This document shows, piece after piece, positions 36,701-51,700 of a stretch of DNA of 64,000 nt. Position numbers and translations under genes: made by a program. The DNA is from Lineus longissimus (taxonomy: Eukaryota > Nemertea > Pilidiophora > Heteronemertea > Lineidae), in assembly GCF_910592395.1 (NCBI RefSeq), contig NC_088315.1, positions 19,510,219 through 19,574,218 of the forward strand, given 5' to 3'. Within the stretch, counting starts at the first letter, position 1. The number at the start of each line of letters is the position of its first letter. The notes under the pieces are model-generated. The model was not told where the DNA came from and ran no database searches. It worked only from the letters and a program-made list of their open reading frames with translations.

Positions 36701-39700
36701 TTCACTGGGATTGGTTTAGTGGAAACGAGCTTTAGACAATTTTGAAATTTGAACGATTTTCCAACATAAAGGCTTCCGTAATCGTGGTAACTCACCATGC
36801 TGTTGACATCTATTGATCGCCCGAGACAAGGCAACGGCTTCCCGTATGTCGCTGCGATTAATTCCATCACGTAGTCGTTAGAAACGTTACGTCGCTTCTC
36901 GGCGTGATCCAGCACCTGGGTGTAGAGTGTATGCGCGCCCAGCGGGCTGACGATACAAATGACTTCTGGTAGGCGGGCACCGCGCCCGGGCGGTAACATC
37001 CGTTTACAGTATCCATAATCTCGACGGCCGTCACAACTCGTCAGGACAAACGAGAAATTCTCACTGAAAACAAAATTTCAATTTGTGATGCCATGATATT
37101 TCAACAGGTTCTGAAATTTCGTTGACGTTTTGAACACTTTCTGTGGCCCGCACTTTTTTGGTAACAGATTATCTACTGGTGGTGATATCTATGAACCTCA
37201 CCTGTCATATTTGGTGACGGGTATCAAGACATCTTTGTCTGGGAAACAGAATTCTGGGATGGACGTCTTTTCTGGGTCAACCTGACAAGAAAAGGAAACA
37301 CTATAGTCTCGAAATGCACTTAATTTTAAACGATTTTCAAAGCAACAACTGCCAAGACACCCTCAGGATTGACAAGTGCTGTCCTTAATAGAGGGGTGTC
37401 CTGATTAGTGAGGTCAAATTGGAAGGAACAAACCAATTAGTGGACAAAACAGGTGTCCTTAATACACAGGTTGTTCTCAAAAGAGAGGTGTCCGCTAAGG
37501 GAGGGTTCCATTGCACTTGAAACAGTGCACACAGCCCCTTTGGTGAGCAAGAAATTTGGATGATTTTCTTGCTAACATTTCTGACCACAAACAAGGTTCA
37601 AAATATGTAAATATTGGCTCAACCAACTATCTTCTGGGTTATTTTTAGATTTTAATGACGTAGGGGGCTGAGTCAATTGGCGGATGGGTTGACTCATAGG
37701 CTTAGTCCATGGCCAGTTCAAATTTACAAGTCAACATGGAAATGTAAGCATGTGAAGGTGGACGCTTCGGGTCACAAGCTTTTGAGTTCAGGAACCTTAG
37801 CATCATAAGGGTTGACCTAAAGCACCGCCATTTTGGCAAGAATTTGAAATCCTAATACAATTAGAACTCCTTTGAAATTATGTGACTGCCAATTTCAAGG
37901 GTGGGAGGCTCTTCATTGTTTTCCAGAGAACACCCAAGTTTTAAATAAATCAAACATTCAAGATGATGTCTGGAGGGCCGGGAGGGGGGGTAGCACTTTC
38001 GTTGACACCGTGAAAGAGCATTAGTGTGGCCTAATCCAAGGATAATCTAGGCCTAGTGTTGTGCAACACTACTATCTTTTGGTAAACGTGATCTGGTCAT
38101 ATTCCTGAGTTCAACTAAGTACTGTTGGCCAGAACGATATATGACCCGCTCTACCAAAACTAGGCGCTTGTCGCATCTGAACTTGACAGGTTGATACGGA
38201 CTTGTTGTTCATTTCCCTATTGTAGACCTTTTGTGAAATGTGACCAAATCAGTTTGTAATAGATTTCACAAAAGGTCTACAATAGGGAAATGAACAACAA
38301 GTCCGTATCAACCTGTCGAGTTCAGATGCGACAAGCGCCTAGTTTTGGTAGAGCGAGTCACATATGAAAAACACTTGTACTCACATGATGCGGGAATTTA
38401 TGCAACACAACCGGCTGGCAGTTTCCGTTGACCATCTCAAGTCCAACGATGACGGCGTAGTCGAACAACTGCGGGTAGATCCTCTCCCTGAATGCTCGTA
38501 CCCTCTCGTAGATCGATTGCTGCAACATCACAGACAAAAATTAGTATAAACGGATAAATTTCTGCTCTTTGCAGACGCGCATATATTCCTCTACTGGACT
38601 ATGTCCTGCCTTAGAAAGTAACTGAGAATCACAATGAACACTACAACTGTTTCTGAAACTTTTGCATTGTTCATCGAATCATTATGATTGTATCTTTTAT
38701 ATGTTGTATCATGATACATTTCTTCATTCTCTTCATAAGAGATCATATCCGTCAACTCCTTTTTTTTTTTTGATCTTAGGCTGACGTTACATAGGCCTCA
38801 TTCGTTCACTTCCCATATGTCACGTTCCCCTTAATGCGTTCGTTCCTCACTGAATGCATGCCACAAGGCCGTGCATTCACCGAGGAACGTTAAGTAAAGC
38901 TGGAACGTGACATGTGGGAAGTGAACGAATGAGGCCTATGTAACGTCAGCCTTAGGTTTTGGCCTACATCTTGAATCTTCACATCTTGATGGGGTAAGAA
39001 CTTGTTGAATCCCGCTGTAGATAACGCAGCAAGTATTCAAAAAAAAAATTTGCCCAAGTAAAAAATTTAGAAAATGATATTGTCTGCTCAAATAAAAAAA
39101 AAGAAAATTTTTGAAAATTTCCTTTTTTTCCGAATTTTTTTAGGAATTGCAAAAATTAAGTGGCGTGAAATGTTGGTGCGTCACAAACATCTTCAGGTAC
39201 ACTACCTTAGTCATTTCAACAGAATCATTCCCAAAATACAGCCAAGGAACATCATCATAGATGTTTTAAAACTGCACAGAATCTATTTCAAAGTCAGTTT
39301 GGTTCCAATAGGCAGTCATCCGTAAATCCAATAATTCTTCCTCAGAATTTAGAGCCTCTGGATTCAGACACCCAAGGGGATCATATCATCTGGAACAAAT
39401 TCACACAGTTCTGTCCCCATCCCCAACCTGCAGCATACTGACAGAATCACATCCAGCTGGAATGTGACCAAATTGGTATATCGGGTTCCTTTTTGTTCCG
39501 CTACAATTAAACATGGGGAGAGTGAGTCCAGAGGAAGTGGAATTTGTTGCTTATTGTCCACGGGAGGTCAGCAATGAATGCTGCCTAGTCATTAAGTACA
39601 CAAGATCCTAAATCTGGGGACAACTCAAAAGATGTTTCAAAAACTTTTATGATTTTGTAAATGATCACTGGGTGTGACCACAAACACTTCTACCCGGTAC

Positions 39701-42700
39701 ATAAAATTGCAACTTTTTCCAGGATAAAAAGGCCTACCCACGATAACCCAGGAGCTTCTTAAGGGGAAACTTCTATTTTATCCTAGCCCCTTATTTGAGT
39801 ATTCGTTTGGAAATTGACAAAGAATTTTGGGAAATTTGTCGTCACAGAGAAATTTGCAAATCTTTACTATAGTTTGTACACAACAACAGTGGAACAAAAG
39901 TCAGATAAAAAGGTCTCTATATAAAGAAACAGCAGATTTGGTACGAGGTTCATGTCTAAAATAGACATGATTTTGAATAATGGGCCAGTGGTCACTGACA
40001 AAGGGACAAGTCTGAAAATAACATTTTTTTGTCCCACAATGAATTCACAAATTCTATCGACACAGCAACAAAGTTTGTCTCGAAACAAAATATTTTGGGT
40101 CATTTTTACATTTCTGGTGTTGTATTTGAAGTCACCGCTCGTCATTTTGTGGAACAAAAATAGCAAATGGCCAATTTATCATGTCTTGTAATTCAGAGAG
40201 GAATTTGACCAAACGTAACGATTTTCTTGGATAAAATTTGAGTTTCCCAAACATGAAACTGCTTCAAGAGAGGGGTATGGTCTTTCAGGACAACAGCAGA
40301 GACTGGTCAGGATTAGACTTTTAAAGTGAGACGTAGGACAGGTCCCTCCCTTACCCCCTCCTATAACGGCTGAGAACATTCAACATCAGAATCTACTCAC
40401 GTTTTTCTCTTTGATACTGGTGACATGTTGGATGCGTCGTTGAAGGTCTTGAATGTCGATTTCGCTTTCACTGTCATCTGAAGGGAAGGACAAAAACATT
40501 TCATTGAATGACTTCATGAAGTTTTCATCGAAGTATGATTTGACTAAATCACTTCAAGCTGACACAGTCGAGCATCTCTATTAAAGATACCTATGGGACT
40601 GCTGAATGCTGTCCGTAATTGTGAAGTGTCCTGATTACAGAGGTCAAATTCAATGGAAAATACCAATTTTGGACGAAAACGTGTCCTTAATACAGTGTGT
40701 GTCCTTCACAGATAGGATGTCCTTAATAGAGAGGTGCTGTCTAAGGGAGGTTCCACCGTCGTTGTTTTACAACGCAATAATCATGTTTCATATTATTGTC
40801 GAAGGAAATGAAGAATGTGACTGAGATCAGATGACGCTATTATTATCAGCAAAGAATGCTCAACACCAAGATGTGAAATAAAGAACGATATTTGCCAACA
40901 TTAATACATCAAAGTCTAAGAAGCAACACCCAATTTGTCCCGTGACGTGGCAGTTCATCCGACCTGAAATGCTATTTTTTTGGCACTGCAAGCGTTATTG
41001 TCGGGCCTAGAACAAAAGCAGCTAGTCTCGTTTTTCAATTTTTCACAAAGAGAGATTTTTTCACCCTAACCCCCCCCCCGACGACACCCTGCAAGGTATG
41101 TATCTGCACGGAGATGCGTACTTCGACAAACTTTTTCACAATAAGAGACTTTTCCCACCCCCCCTCCGCTCACAACCCCCTCATTGGTACACCTCTGCAA
41201 CAGCTACAAATTTGACACTGATCCTAATTCAACCTTTTTGCAAGGGTTAACCTGCTTAATTGAATACCATAGTTCAAGAATGATATCAACCATCTGCCTA
41301 TGTCCATACATGGAGGTCTGATTCTATATCCACTGACTGACAACCACTTATGTTTTCATTGCAGAAGTCACTTGTGGAAAAAAAATCAATTTTCCGAATA
41401 TCACACCATTGTTTTGACTATTATGAGGGCAATTGAAATCAAGATAAGAGCTAACAGCTGTCTTTAGAAAGAACTATTTTGACACTGATATCACAAAGAC
41501 ACTAACTATGAAATCAAGCAGTGTATATGTACATTTCAACCGACTTCTCCAGAAATCGAAAAAAGATTGCATATATTTCCAGCAACTTCAACTTGCCATT
41601 TCATCTTCTAGTAAAGTCTAAGTCCTCGAGCAAGGCACATAACCCTACATCTCTCTTGCAATTAAGACACAATTGCAAACACCTATGGGTTTGCAGAACC
41701 CTATCAGAGAGAATGGTCTTTTTCAGTGCATCGGGATATCAAACTGTATTTCAGAAAAATTTGGGACAAACGGGGATTGAGGACCTGATTTGGCTGAAAC
41801 CAACAGGGCAATGAGACAGATACAGACCCCCCCCCCCCCCATTCTAATAACTTTTTATACCTGTTTGATAGTAGTCCAATCGATACTGAAGACGTTTATT
41901 CACATAAAAGTCCTCTTCGTCATCACAGACCAATCTTGTCATACTCGACGTTTGAATGAGACGATTCCCGATCCCCGTCAGATTCTCACAACTTTCGTAG
42001 CTACCATAACCTGTTTCATTCAATAGGGGGCGTAACACAGGTGATGGCGTGTACCGCTCTTCGTCAGACCCTCGCATCGGCGAACGTCCGCCATTTTGAT
42101 AAATGCCGCCACCTTGCCGAAAAGGACCATGAAAGTCTAAACTTTCTAAACTGCTCCCTGGCGTATTCCCAGAGACAACTAGTAAGTTCCGTCTCTGTGT
42201 CTGTCTATTTTCCATCCCAAGTCTCTGGTGAGGACGGAATTCGTTTCTTCCGCTGATACCCGGATTGTCCAGACTTTCAGCGCTACTCATATATTCCAAA
42301 TTTTCACAAGACGCAGAAAGGGACGTTCCCGGAGGACTAAGTGTGTTTCTGTTTGACCACACCGAAGGCTGGTGTGGTGAAATTTTATTACGGCGGAACG
42401 GCCTTCTGTGTTTTGTCCTGTTTCCCTGACTATCTGTACTCTCGGCACTTCCGCTGCTGCAGTAGGCTACACCATCACAAGCGAGTGGAGAAAGTGATCT
42501 CAGATGTTGGCTGGGGATCTGCTCCCCCAGTCCATCGTGACGTCGCCGAGAAAACTTGGGTGCAAGATTTCCGTGACTCTCCAAACTATCGGAGCTCCCA
42601 CCACTGATCAAAGCTGTGCTGTCACAAGCCAAGGGGAAATACGGCTTCGGAAACGAGTGTGGTCTATCATCGTAAGATATTTGACGGGGCAATAAGCGAT

Positions 42701-45700
42701 TTTGACGGATTCCTTGCTTAAGTTTCATCCCAGGTATGTCCAAACTCTCAGAATTTCCAGAACTCATGCATTCGAGATTCTCACATGAGAAAGACAAGTT
42801 TGACCTAGGTATTGGTGAAAGGGGCTGGTCATAGTCAAAACTATTCTCCGGGCAAACTTTATTGTTGCGGCCGAGGTTTGAGCAGTTTTGATTGGATCTG
42901 ATCAAATGTTCGCGGCTGCTTGATGTCCCGGTGACGCAGAACGCCCTCTCTTGGTTTGGGAGGGAACCGTACACTGCCATATTTGGTATGTAATGACCCA
43001 TTGGTCGAAAGATTCCAGAAAATGTCAAAATCGGGAACCGCACATTACAAGTGTCCGAGATACTGCCAAATCAAATTTTCTCAGCAAATCAACTGCAGTA
43101 ATTCCAAACAGTTTGAAAATGACGTTTCAACAACAAGTTTTACAATGATTTGGATAAATCCAATGCAATGTTTGATGAGAGGAACAAGTGTAAGAATACT
43201 TCTCGGAATCCGATTAGAAATTTTTTTCAAACTTGATGAAATCAACAAATCAAACGGGCCCAATGAATTCCTGTCAAAAAAGTCACAAACTCGATAAGAA
43301 AAACTGCTTGTGTCAAGGAATCCATAGCTGTTTTATAGCTGACTAACATTCATCAATCCAATTGACCGACAATCAAGTTGATTGGTACTTTAGATATAGG
43401 CAGACGTAAACTATATCATGGGAGAGTCCATTCTGATCCACATGGGGAAGGCAGGTTAGTAATTAGAATGAGACGAGACAAAATTGAGACAAACACCAAG
43501 CTGAATTATCAGCAGATTGTCAGATAGTATCAGAAAGTATTTCATTTCTTGATTTTAGGACTGATATGACGAAATTCTTTTGGAGATTTTTTCAGAATAA
43601 CCACCTCAGACCCCTTTTAGGTTTTGTGATTTTGGCAGGCCTTGCCCATGTTGTTATAAGTATAATATTGTGGTAAATCAAACATGAGAATGACGGAATG
43701 TCAACATTAATAACCAAAATATTGTACAAAATATTGTACCGAGTGGCTTAATGACTCGAGACAAAAATTACCTTCATTTCATGGAAATTGCTCAAAGTTC
43801 AAGTTGAGGGTATGACAATTAAAGCACAATTATCTCAATTCAGGTTGTGGCTTGGAATGAATGGAAATAAAAATCAAACACAACGGAATCTCTTTTTCAA
43901 ATCTGTCATGAGGGCCTTTGAGGATGATTTGTCATGTGCGGCCATCACACGAGCAGGCATTGCTTCCTGCTAGGCCTAGGTGGTACATTTTCACAGCCCA
44001 ACGAAAGTTGCCCTTCGTTGAATATTTGCATGGCCGGATATGGACCCTTTAATTTGGTGGATGATAAAAGATTGACAGAGTGGGAAAGTCCTTTGGGTAC
44101 AGGACAGAGATTGGTTGAGGGAATGAAATCAAAATACGGCCAGTGGTGCCACCTGCTGGGAAAATGGCACTGGCCAAAATGATATTGTCAACAGCTAAGT
44201 GTGTAGAGACTCCGTGAAAATAAGAATTGCGAAAAAAGTTGATTGGAAGAATTAATAGAAAGAAAAATAAAAGTCATGCAAAGTTTAAGAGTTGAAAAAT
44301 GTTCATGTGAAATATACATGGTTTAGAAATTTGTGTGACTGCTCCCCCCTCAAACGTAAGGAAAAAGCCTAAATTTTTTGACCCACCCTTCTGCGTAGTT
44401 CTACCTAAAGGCATAGATCCTTAAAAACTTTGACAAATATTTGAGATTTAGTGAGTTTGTTGCAGCATTTGACAGAGAATCCAGGGATGTGGCTAGATAT
44501 TTCAGTCAAATTCAGAGTCAACCCCCCTCCCCGCTAGCTAAACGCCCCATGGAATTGAAAACGTTACCTTCAGAGTGGTGAAAACGGATCATGGTTCAGA
44601 TGATGAGACGTATATCCACCTTCCGTAGCCATGGAGCAAAATGCAACTGGTCATGAAGAAACTGGTAATACCTCAGGATAATACTTGGCTACTTAGAAAT
44701 TCATGCGAACTAGGCATACCTGCTACTTCCTGGTAGGCCTAATGTCACGAATCAGAAATACTAGCACAGCTTGATGAACAGACAGCAAAATGAGGCCAAT
44801 TCAATTATGAAGTAAACAAATCGTTTTCACTGCGTCTTTTTAGTGTTTTGGTCAAAAATCTAGTGTTTCAAGTTATTGGTGTTCCCTATAGGTTGTGGTT
44901 CCATGAAAATTGAAGGGGTCAGGTCGAACAGGGGTTTAATCATTACTCAGAGAGATTTGATCCTAGGTCCATACTATAGTCCATACTATGCCTCCTAGCT
45001 CGTGCCTATAGTCCTCCTTTAAGACATTTCCTGGTTATATAACGATATCGTCACCAGAAATCAATGATTACATAAGACTGTACTGAGTGACCCGAGGTCT
45101 TGATATTTCTTGGAATCAATACTGTACGTCGGAACGCAATCTGACAGACAACCAGGGTACACATTAGACTAAGTGCTGCACAAACAAGTGATTATTGTCG
45201 CTAAGACCTGTGACAGCTATCGCTACGACGACCGATAAAACAATCGCTAGTCAGAATCTGTCTAAATCTTACAAATCACAAAAACATATTCTGCACTGAA
45301 TGACCCTGGACCGCAGACATTTTTCCACGACAATTAATGCTATAATGTGCCAACTACTTTTAGTCGATTTACAAGCTGATTACAAATGGTGATTTAAGAA
45401 ATGATATACAGTAGAACCTCTCTATTAAGGACGCCCTCGGGACTGACCAATGCTGTCCTTAATAGAGAGGCGTCCTGATTAGAGAGATCAAATTGAATGG
45501 AAAGAACCAAATTGGGACCAAAACGAGTGTCCTCAATAATAGAGAGGGTGTCCTTAATAGCGATGTCCACTAAGGTAAGTTCCACTGTACATAAAGCCAT
45601 CCAATAGAAAATGCAAATGAATCCTAGGTTAGCTGGTTGGTCGTTCCCGTAGGTTGTACGAGGGGACATGCTATGGAGACGACGGTAACCACGCCACCAC

Positions 45701-48700
45701 AAGCTTGAAATGGAACAGCCCATGGATACTCAGCCAAAACTTAAGAGATATGAGTAACAGCAAGTGATAATTATAAATTACTAGCAATGAATTTAAAAGA
45801 AATCCATGATACATGGTCATGCTAACAATGCTACACTGCTAACACCGCTACAAAGCCTTACTCAAGCGCTAGAAAGCAGCAAAGGAGATCACTGTGGATG
45901 GTTTCTGTGCCAGGTTGTTTAGAAAGGCCACAAACAGCAAAATAACATTTAAACCGGTTCGAAATTAGTCGCAAATTAGTCTTAAAACATTTCACTAGGC
46001 GCTACATCAATAATCATGTGACCTACCTTCTTCTATGATTGTGAAAAACCCTTCAAACAAAACACAAGACGGCATCATGGTCACGTTATTTAGCGATGAA
46101 AATCTGTTTTTACTTGATCAGACGGTCGTTTAATTGTGTCTGCCTATGCATCGGAGCAGACGAGATCAATGCATCAGTTGACTGACCTGGACCATCGGAC
46201 TATGAAAACGCAATTACAGTCAGAAAACATACATTTGAGCGCGCACCGCTGAAACTATTCAACTGAAATCTGATGGAAATTTTTAGCAAAACATTTCGCT
46301 CAAATCCTAAGGGACAGCATGCATGAGAATGATAGAACACTGCCATGCCTATCTCACCACATGACCTGCAAGTTAGAAAGTGGCACAATTCCCTCAAACT
46401 TTGAAAATATTATACAGTTCAATAACACTCGCAAAATTCAACCCAACAGAGCAGATTATTGCGTTTGACCAGTACTGACACCTAGCCACATGCTGAAACA
46501 CTAACAGACATGGGACGCCACGTCTCATGCAATCAGCGCTGTGTCCATGCTATATACACTTGCAACAAAAAATTGACTTTTTTGGAAACGTGACCTCAAT
46601 ATTTACAATATTCACAAAACAGACATTTTTAAAGGCCTACACTGCACCTTCAAAGATCTTTAATTCATATTTGTCTGTGGTTCGTCTATACCAAGTGCCA
46701 ATTTTTCTCAGCTGAACATGAACCCGGTAGGCCTTTAAAACCACAGCACAGACATTATCCACAGAAAAAACCTCCAAAATAGCAGCGAGCGGGACTAACG
46801 ATGCAAATCTACCCAGTTCAGATTCTCAAAACTCTTACACAATGTTCTCATCGTCGTTTGAATCGTTCTCTGAATCTTGTATCGAACAACCACTTTTGAA
46901 TCCGCCGCCGCAGAATCTGTTGTGGTATCGGTTTCCATGGTAACCGACCCATCGGCAGACGTTGACGAGAAACTGTTACCTCCCGATAAAACACAACTTT
47001 TGGGACGAGAGTAGGTCAGAATGATTGTTTTCTTTTTTACGAGTTTCTGAAAATTTAGTGATTTTGAAATGTCACTTATCTTCTGCAATATGGATCAACA
47101 CATACAATCTTGACAACTTTTTTTCTTGAACAATGAAAATGCCTTTTCACTGATTGAAAAAAAAAAAAAAATAATATGATCACTCAGCACTATTGCACCT
47201 AATATTCTTACCAAATCCGCCTAATTTGGTAAAAAAAATCAAAATCCTGAAAAAGACAAAAAAAATCCAGAAATCATCTACTCACTTGATTGACGATCAT
47301 CCTCCCGGTTGTCTACGCTCGGTTCGTAATCGCCATCAACATCATCCGTTACGTTACGGCGTAGGATCGAGAAGGCCTGGCCGATCTTCTGTCGTATCTG
47401 CAAACAGGAGAATGACATTGAAATTGCAATTCTGCATTAATTCCATACTCCTTTTCTTCATTTAAGAGCTTTGTATCATGATTATTATACGGCAAGAACG
47501 CATGAAATGTGAACGTATTCCTATGAATATCAACTGTTGCTCGAGAAAATATTCACTGATTCTAGAGTTCTTGTTGTCTCAAGTCTAACTGAGAAGTGCA
47601 AACTCCGGGAATGTGGTGACAAAGTGGTTTATAGTTGCAGGCCCTGACCAAGAGGTTGTCAGTTCAAATGCCTTCCTCAGTTCGTCCCAATAGAGTTTAA
47701 AGGTTAAGTGAGCAATCAGTATCTACCCCTAATTAACACTGACAGACAACTCTGAGATGACGACCAAATCACTTTAAGCATATCCAAAGAAAGGCATAAT
47801 ATAAAATACCAAACTTTAAAATCCTAGCGTAGCACTAGAAATTCTGTTGATTTCCTCTGATCTACTATAGTGCTACTGGTTCGCCAAGCAATCACATTCA
47901 AGTCTGAATGTCACCGCCTGAGAAATTTCAGGGGTGCTTTAATTAACGAGAGAGGCAATCTTACTAATTAACTTGCAATTAGCTCATGTTGACATAATTA
48001 ACACCAGGAGGTCGCAACAGAATAGTCAGAGGGAAAGCCATATTATCCCAGGGATTCCTCTGATAAACTTGTGTCAACAGTTGACCAAAACCTCAACTCA
48101 GCGTCGGTTCAGGTCAACACCCTCGCACTTTTGGTAAGTCAACGCACACCAAATCCTTCACACAAAATCTTTTTTATCATCTCACCGCAGGTTTTCTCCT
48201 GTAAGTCTTCACGTAATCCAACGACGCCTTACTTGTCAGGTCATCTTTCTTAACATACGTGGGGAAGCTATCCCTCTCCTCGGCCTTCGGGCTCTTCTTC
48301 TTGGCAGTTATTACTTTCGGCCGCTTCACGACGTCTTTTGAATCTTTTGGTATGCCCGGGGGTCGCTGGGTTGGCGGCTGGAATTTGGTGTGCTGGAAAA
48401 TAAGAAGGTTTACATTATTTTAAAGGCCCTCGCCATTCGTTAAATATTTGGAAATGAAACATACTCCATATAACTTTCAACAAAGATATTTTGTAGACAG
48501 ATTAACAATTACTAAGAGCACCGAGTTTCAATAAATTCGTATACATAACAACTGCACTGCAGTATTGTGTGTAACTGAGTTTCTATTTTCCTGGACCACC
48601 AGTAATAACGAACGGCATACCCATTTAATGAGGGCTCTTGCCTTCGACAGCAAAGTTGACGAACAGCAAGTGTGACATCAGCAAGAAGCAAAATGAATGG

Positions 48701-51700
48701 GGCGAAATCAAAAATAATTCATCACAGCTAGGAACCAAACATTTATCTAGGATATTCATGGTGGCCATTCTGTCTAGTCGGTTGTAGTCAAACTGAAAAT
48801 TTCAAACTGTTGATTACGCGTTTACCAGAGACGTACAAAGATAAACTGACAACACTCACAGCTCCACTCACACTGTCACAGTTCTCAAATGGAAGAAATA
48901 TTTAGAAAAAAACGCAACAGGAAGTTCCTGGTGGGCACTATTCCTCTTGAAAAGGTCCTGGATTCATGTACTCGGCTTATCCATGTCACAAGTTGTATAC
49001 AGTAAAGATGTCAATACCAGATCTTTCTGCCTATATCATATTTCCAAAGGCCTCAAGCCGTGTATGAATTCAATGGAATTATGGCCTATAAATTAACCGT
49101 ACCCTATAAATGCGCATTACACTTATAAAAGTTCATCGGATTCACCTCGAATGCACTGTGGCGTGAGTCAGCCTAAACATGTCAACAAAACCTGTTCACA
49201 GCTCATTCCAGGAAAATGTCCCCAACAATGGAGGGGGCAGATAGGGAAGCCAGCTAAAAACTGGGGAGGCTGTGACAATATGTGACCCGTCACAGCAAAA
49301 CAAGACACATATCCCTCGGAGCTTGGCAGGTTGAGACGGACAGGTTGTTCATTCTACTGTTGTCTGCCTTTTGTGAAGTCTGAGTACATCAATTTCTTCC
49401 ATTATCTCCTGGTGTCATTTAGGCAGGTCTTCTGTGCGACATGCGCCTGGTTTTGCTGTGACGGGTCAGGTATGTGATTACATGATTAATATCAAACGAT
49501 CTACTAGGTGGCCAGCTAAGTTATTTTGTGTTATTTCATAAATCAAAAGTAAGGAAGGGCGTAGGCCTTAAGAGTGAAAATAGGTCTCTCTATTATTGAA
49601 AACCTGCTCATGCTTGGCATAATGAATACACATGTAAAATCCATTCAATCTCGATGTTATTGAAATTATAGACAGGAAAAAGGACCTAAGTTAAAATCAG
49701 CTACTGTGTAAATGCAATTAAGCCAGCTGAAGGGCACATAGGCATTTTACATGCAATAGGCCTTTGTATAATAGACGTGGCTGTTGACTTAAAGGCTCGA
49801 CCATCGGAACCACCATTTTGGCTAGAACTTGAAATCCTTCGAAACAATGTACATTTGTAGGTGCCAATTTAGGTGGGAATCTCTTCTCTGGAAAATAAAG
49901 AACTGACCACTACCCCTGAAATTGGCATTGCCTTCCTCTGGAGTGGAAGAGTTCGGATTGCTTTAGGATTTCAAGTTAAAACCGAAGTAGTGGTTATGAT
50001 GGTCAACCCTTAAGCCAGTCAAAGGGGCACCTGTACAAAAGTCCTATTTTACATGTAATCCGGCCTTGGCGTACCAAACACGATGGCTTAATCGCGTCGA
50101 CACAGTGTACTGTACAACGACAGGCTTGGTAGAATCTAAACAGGCACTACTAAAAAGTCTCACCCGGGCGCCTGTACCATGAGAACACAGCAACCACCTG
50201 AATGCCTGGCCAACGAAAGAAGAAACAAAGAAATCGAAACGGACCAGTTGAAATTTGAACAAGGAAAGACAGACCTTTCAATTGCATGGTTATTACACTG
50301 TTTAAAGGTAAGAGGGCGCCACATGTCCCAAAACTAACAACAAAAGTGAGAGAAAAAATTTTCAAAAAAATTTTTGAAATTTTTGTTTGTTTTTGCTTCA
50401 GAGACAATTGACCCTGCACTGAAATTCTAAAATATTTCAACAGCTACTTGCCATTACATAGTGAATAGCCAAACCAGAAACAGAACATTTCCCAAAACAG
50501 GCTACCAAGACACAAGTTGTAAAGGTGTACAGGTAATTAAAAGGTCTGATAGCTTCACAAACACAAGTGATGTTCTTGAACATGCAAACAATGGAACATA
50601 ATTAGTTCTCCTTATAAAGAAACAGGGAAACAGGGAAACAGGGAAACAGCATGAACAACTCAAAGGCAAAACCCTACCTTCTTATGCTTATCCTAAAGAA
50701 GCACGGACATGAAGATAAAGAGTTCTTATTCTGCTTGAAAGCTATACTCTTTGTAGTTAACTTTCATATAATGCTATCGAAAGTTTTGCTTTGTTCGCCA
50801 GCAGCGTGTTCTCACCACGATGCATGCACAGAACAGTTTTATCACCAGTTGAGGTCAAGCACTTTTAAATTGGAAGAAAAAGAAACCAATGCAGCTAGCA
50901 CAGGTGACTGAATAACAGAATAGCAGTTGGGGACAGAGGCTCGGAAATCTCCTTAGAATCTTGATGATTTCTGATTTATTGTTGGCCTGCATCACCCTCG
51001 GTACCATTGGCTGTTTCATAAACCCGACCAACTGCACCCAGGCAACACCAATTTACTACCTGGGATAGCAGCCTAGCAACAAATCTATTCCTTAAGGTGG
51101 AAAATCGTTTTTTATAGCACCCAGGACCAGCATTAAAAGCCATATTATGTTGGCACTAATAAAAATGAATTATGCAGAAAACTTTTGTTGTGCTTGAGTT
51201 TTTTGTCACTTTACCATTGATTGCTACAAATCATCTCTGGTGTAACCTAGATTCTAAATTAGGGCATGGAGTGTCATGATTGAGATATTTGATATTACCA
51301 ACAAAAGTCAGGTGCCCGGACATGGTGCTGTTAACAATATGTTGATTTTTTATAGTCTCATGACAATTTCATTTTTCCCTTGCTCCAGCAAAGAAAGATC
51401 CCTGCCTGCTATGCAGGGTATTAAATTGGTGTGGCCTCAAGATTCAAGTAGACTAAACTGGGTCACCTCAGGTCACGCATCAGCAAGAGAGATTCTGATA
51501 AAAACTCGCTATTCATAACAAATTCTATAAACATTTGTAAACTTCTACTCAATGGTTGTAAAACGCAGGAAGATTGTGCAATTTGCAAAAACTCTTGCAA
51601 AGCGCATTGAGTTGGACATATCTGATATTCCTGGGTTGAGTAGACCAAGGAGTGTTATAGCTGAACTGATAAAATGATAAATGGCTTTATTCATGTTCTA

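Noticed and set aside
46795-47088. 97-residue minus-strand ORF as an internal DENND2 exon after 47286-47397
   Set aside because: The frame is wrong: exon 47286-47397 leaves one base and the acceptor at 47047 would lead to an early stop. Treated instead as a candidate first exon from the inner ATG.
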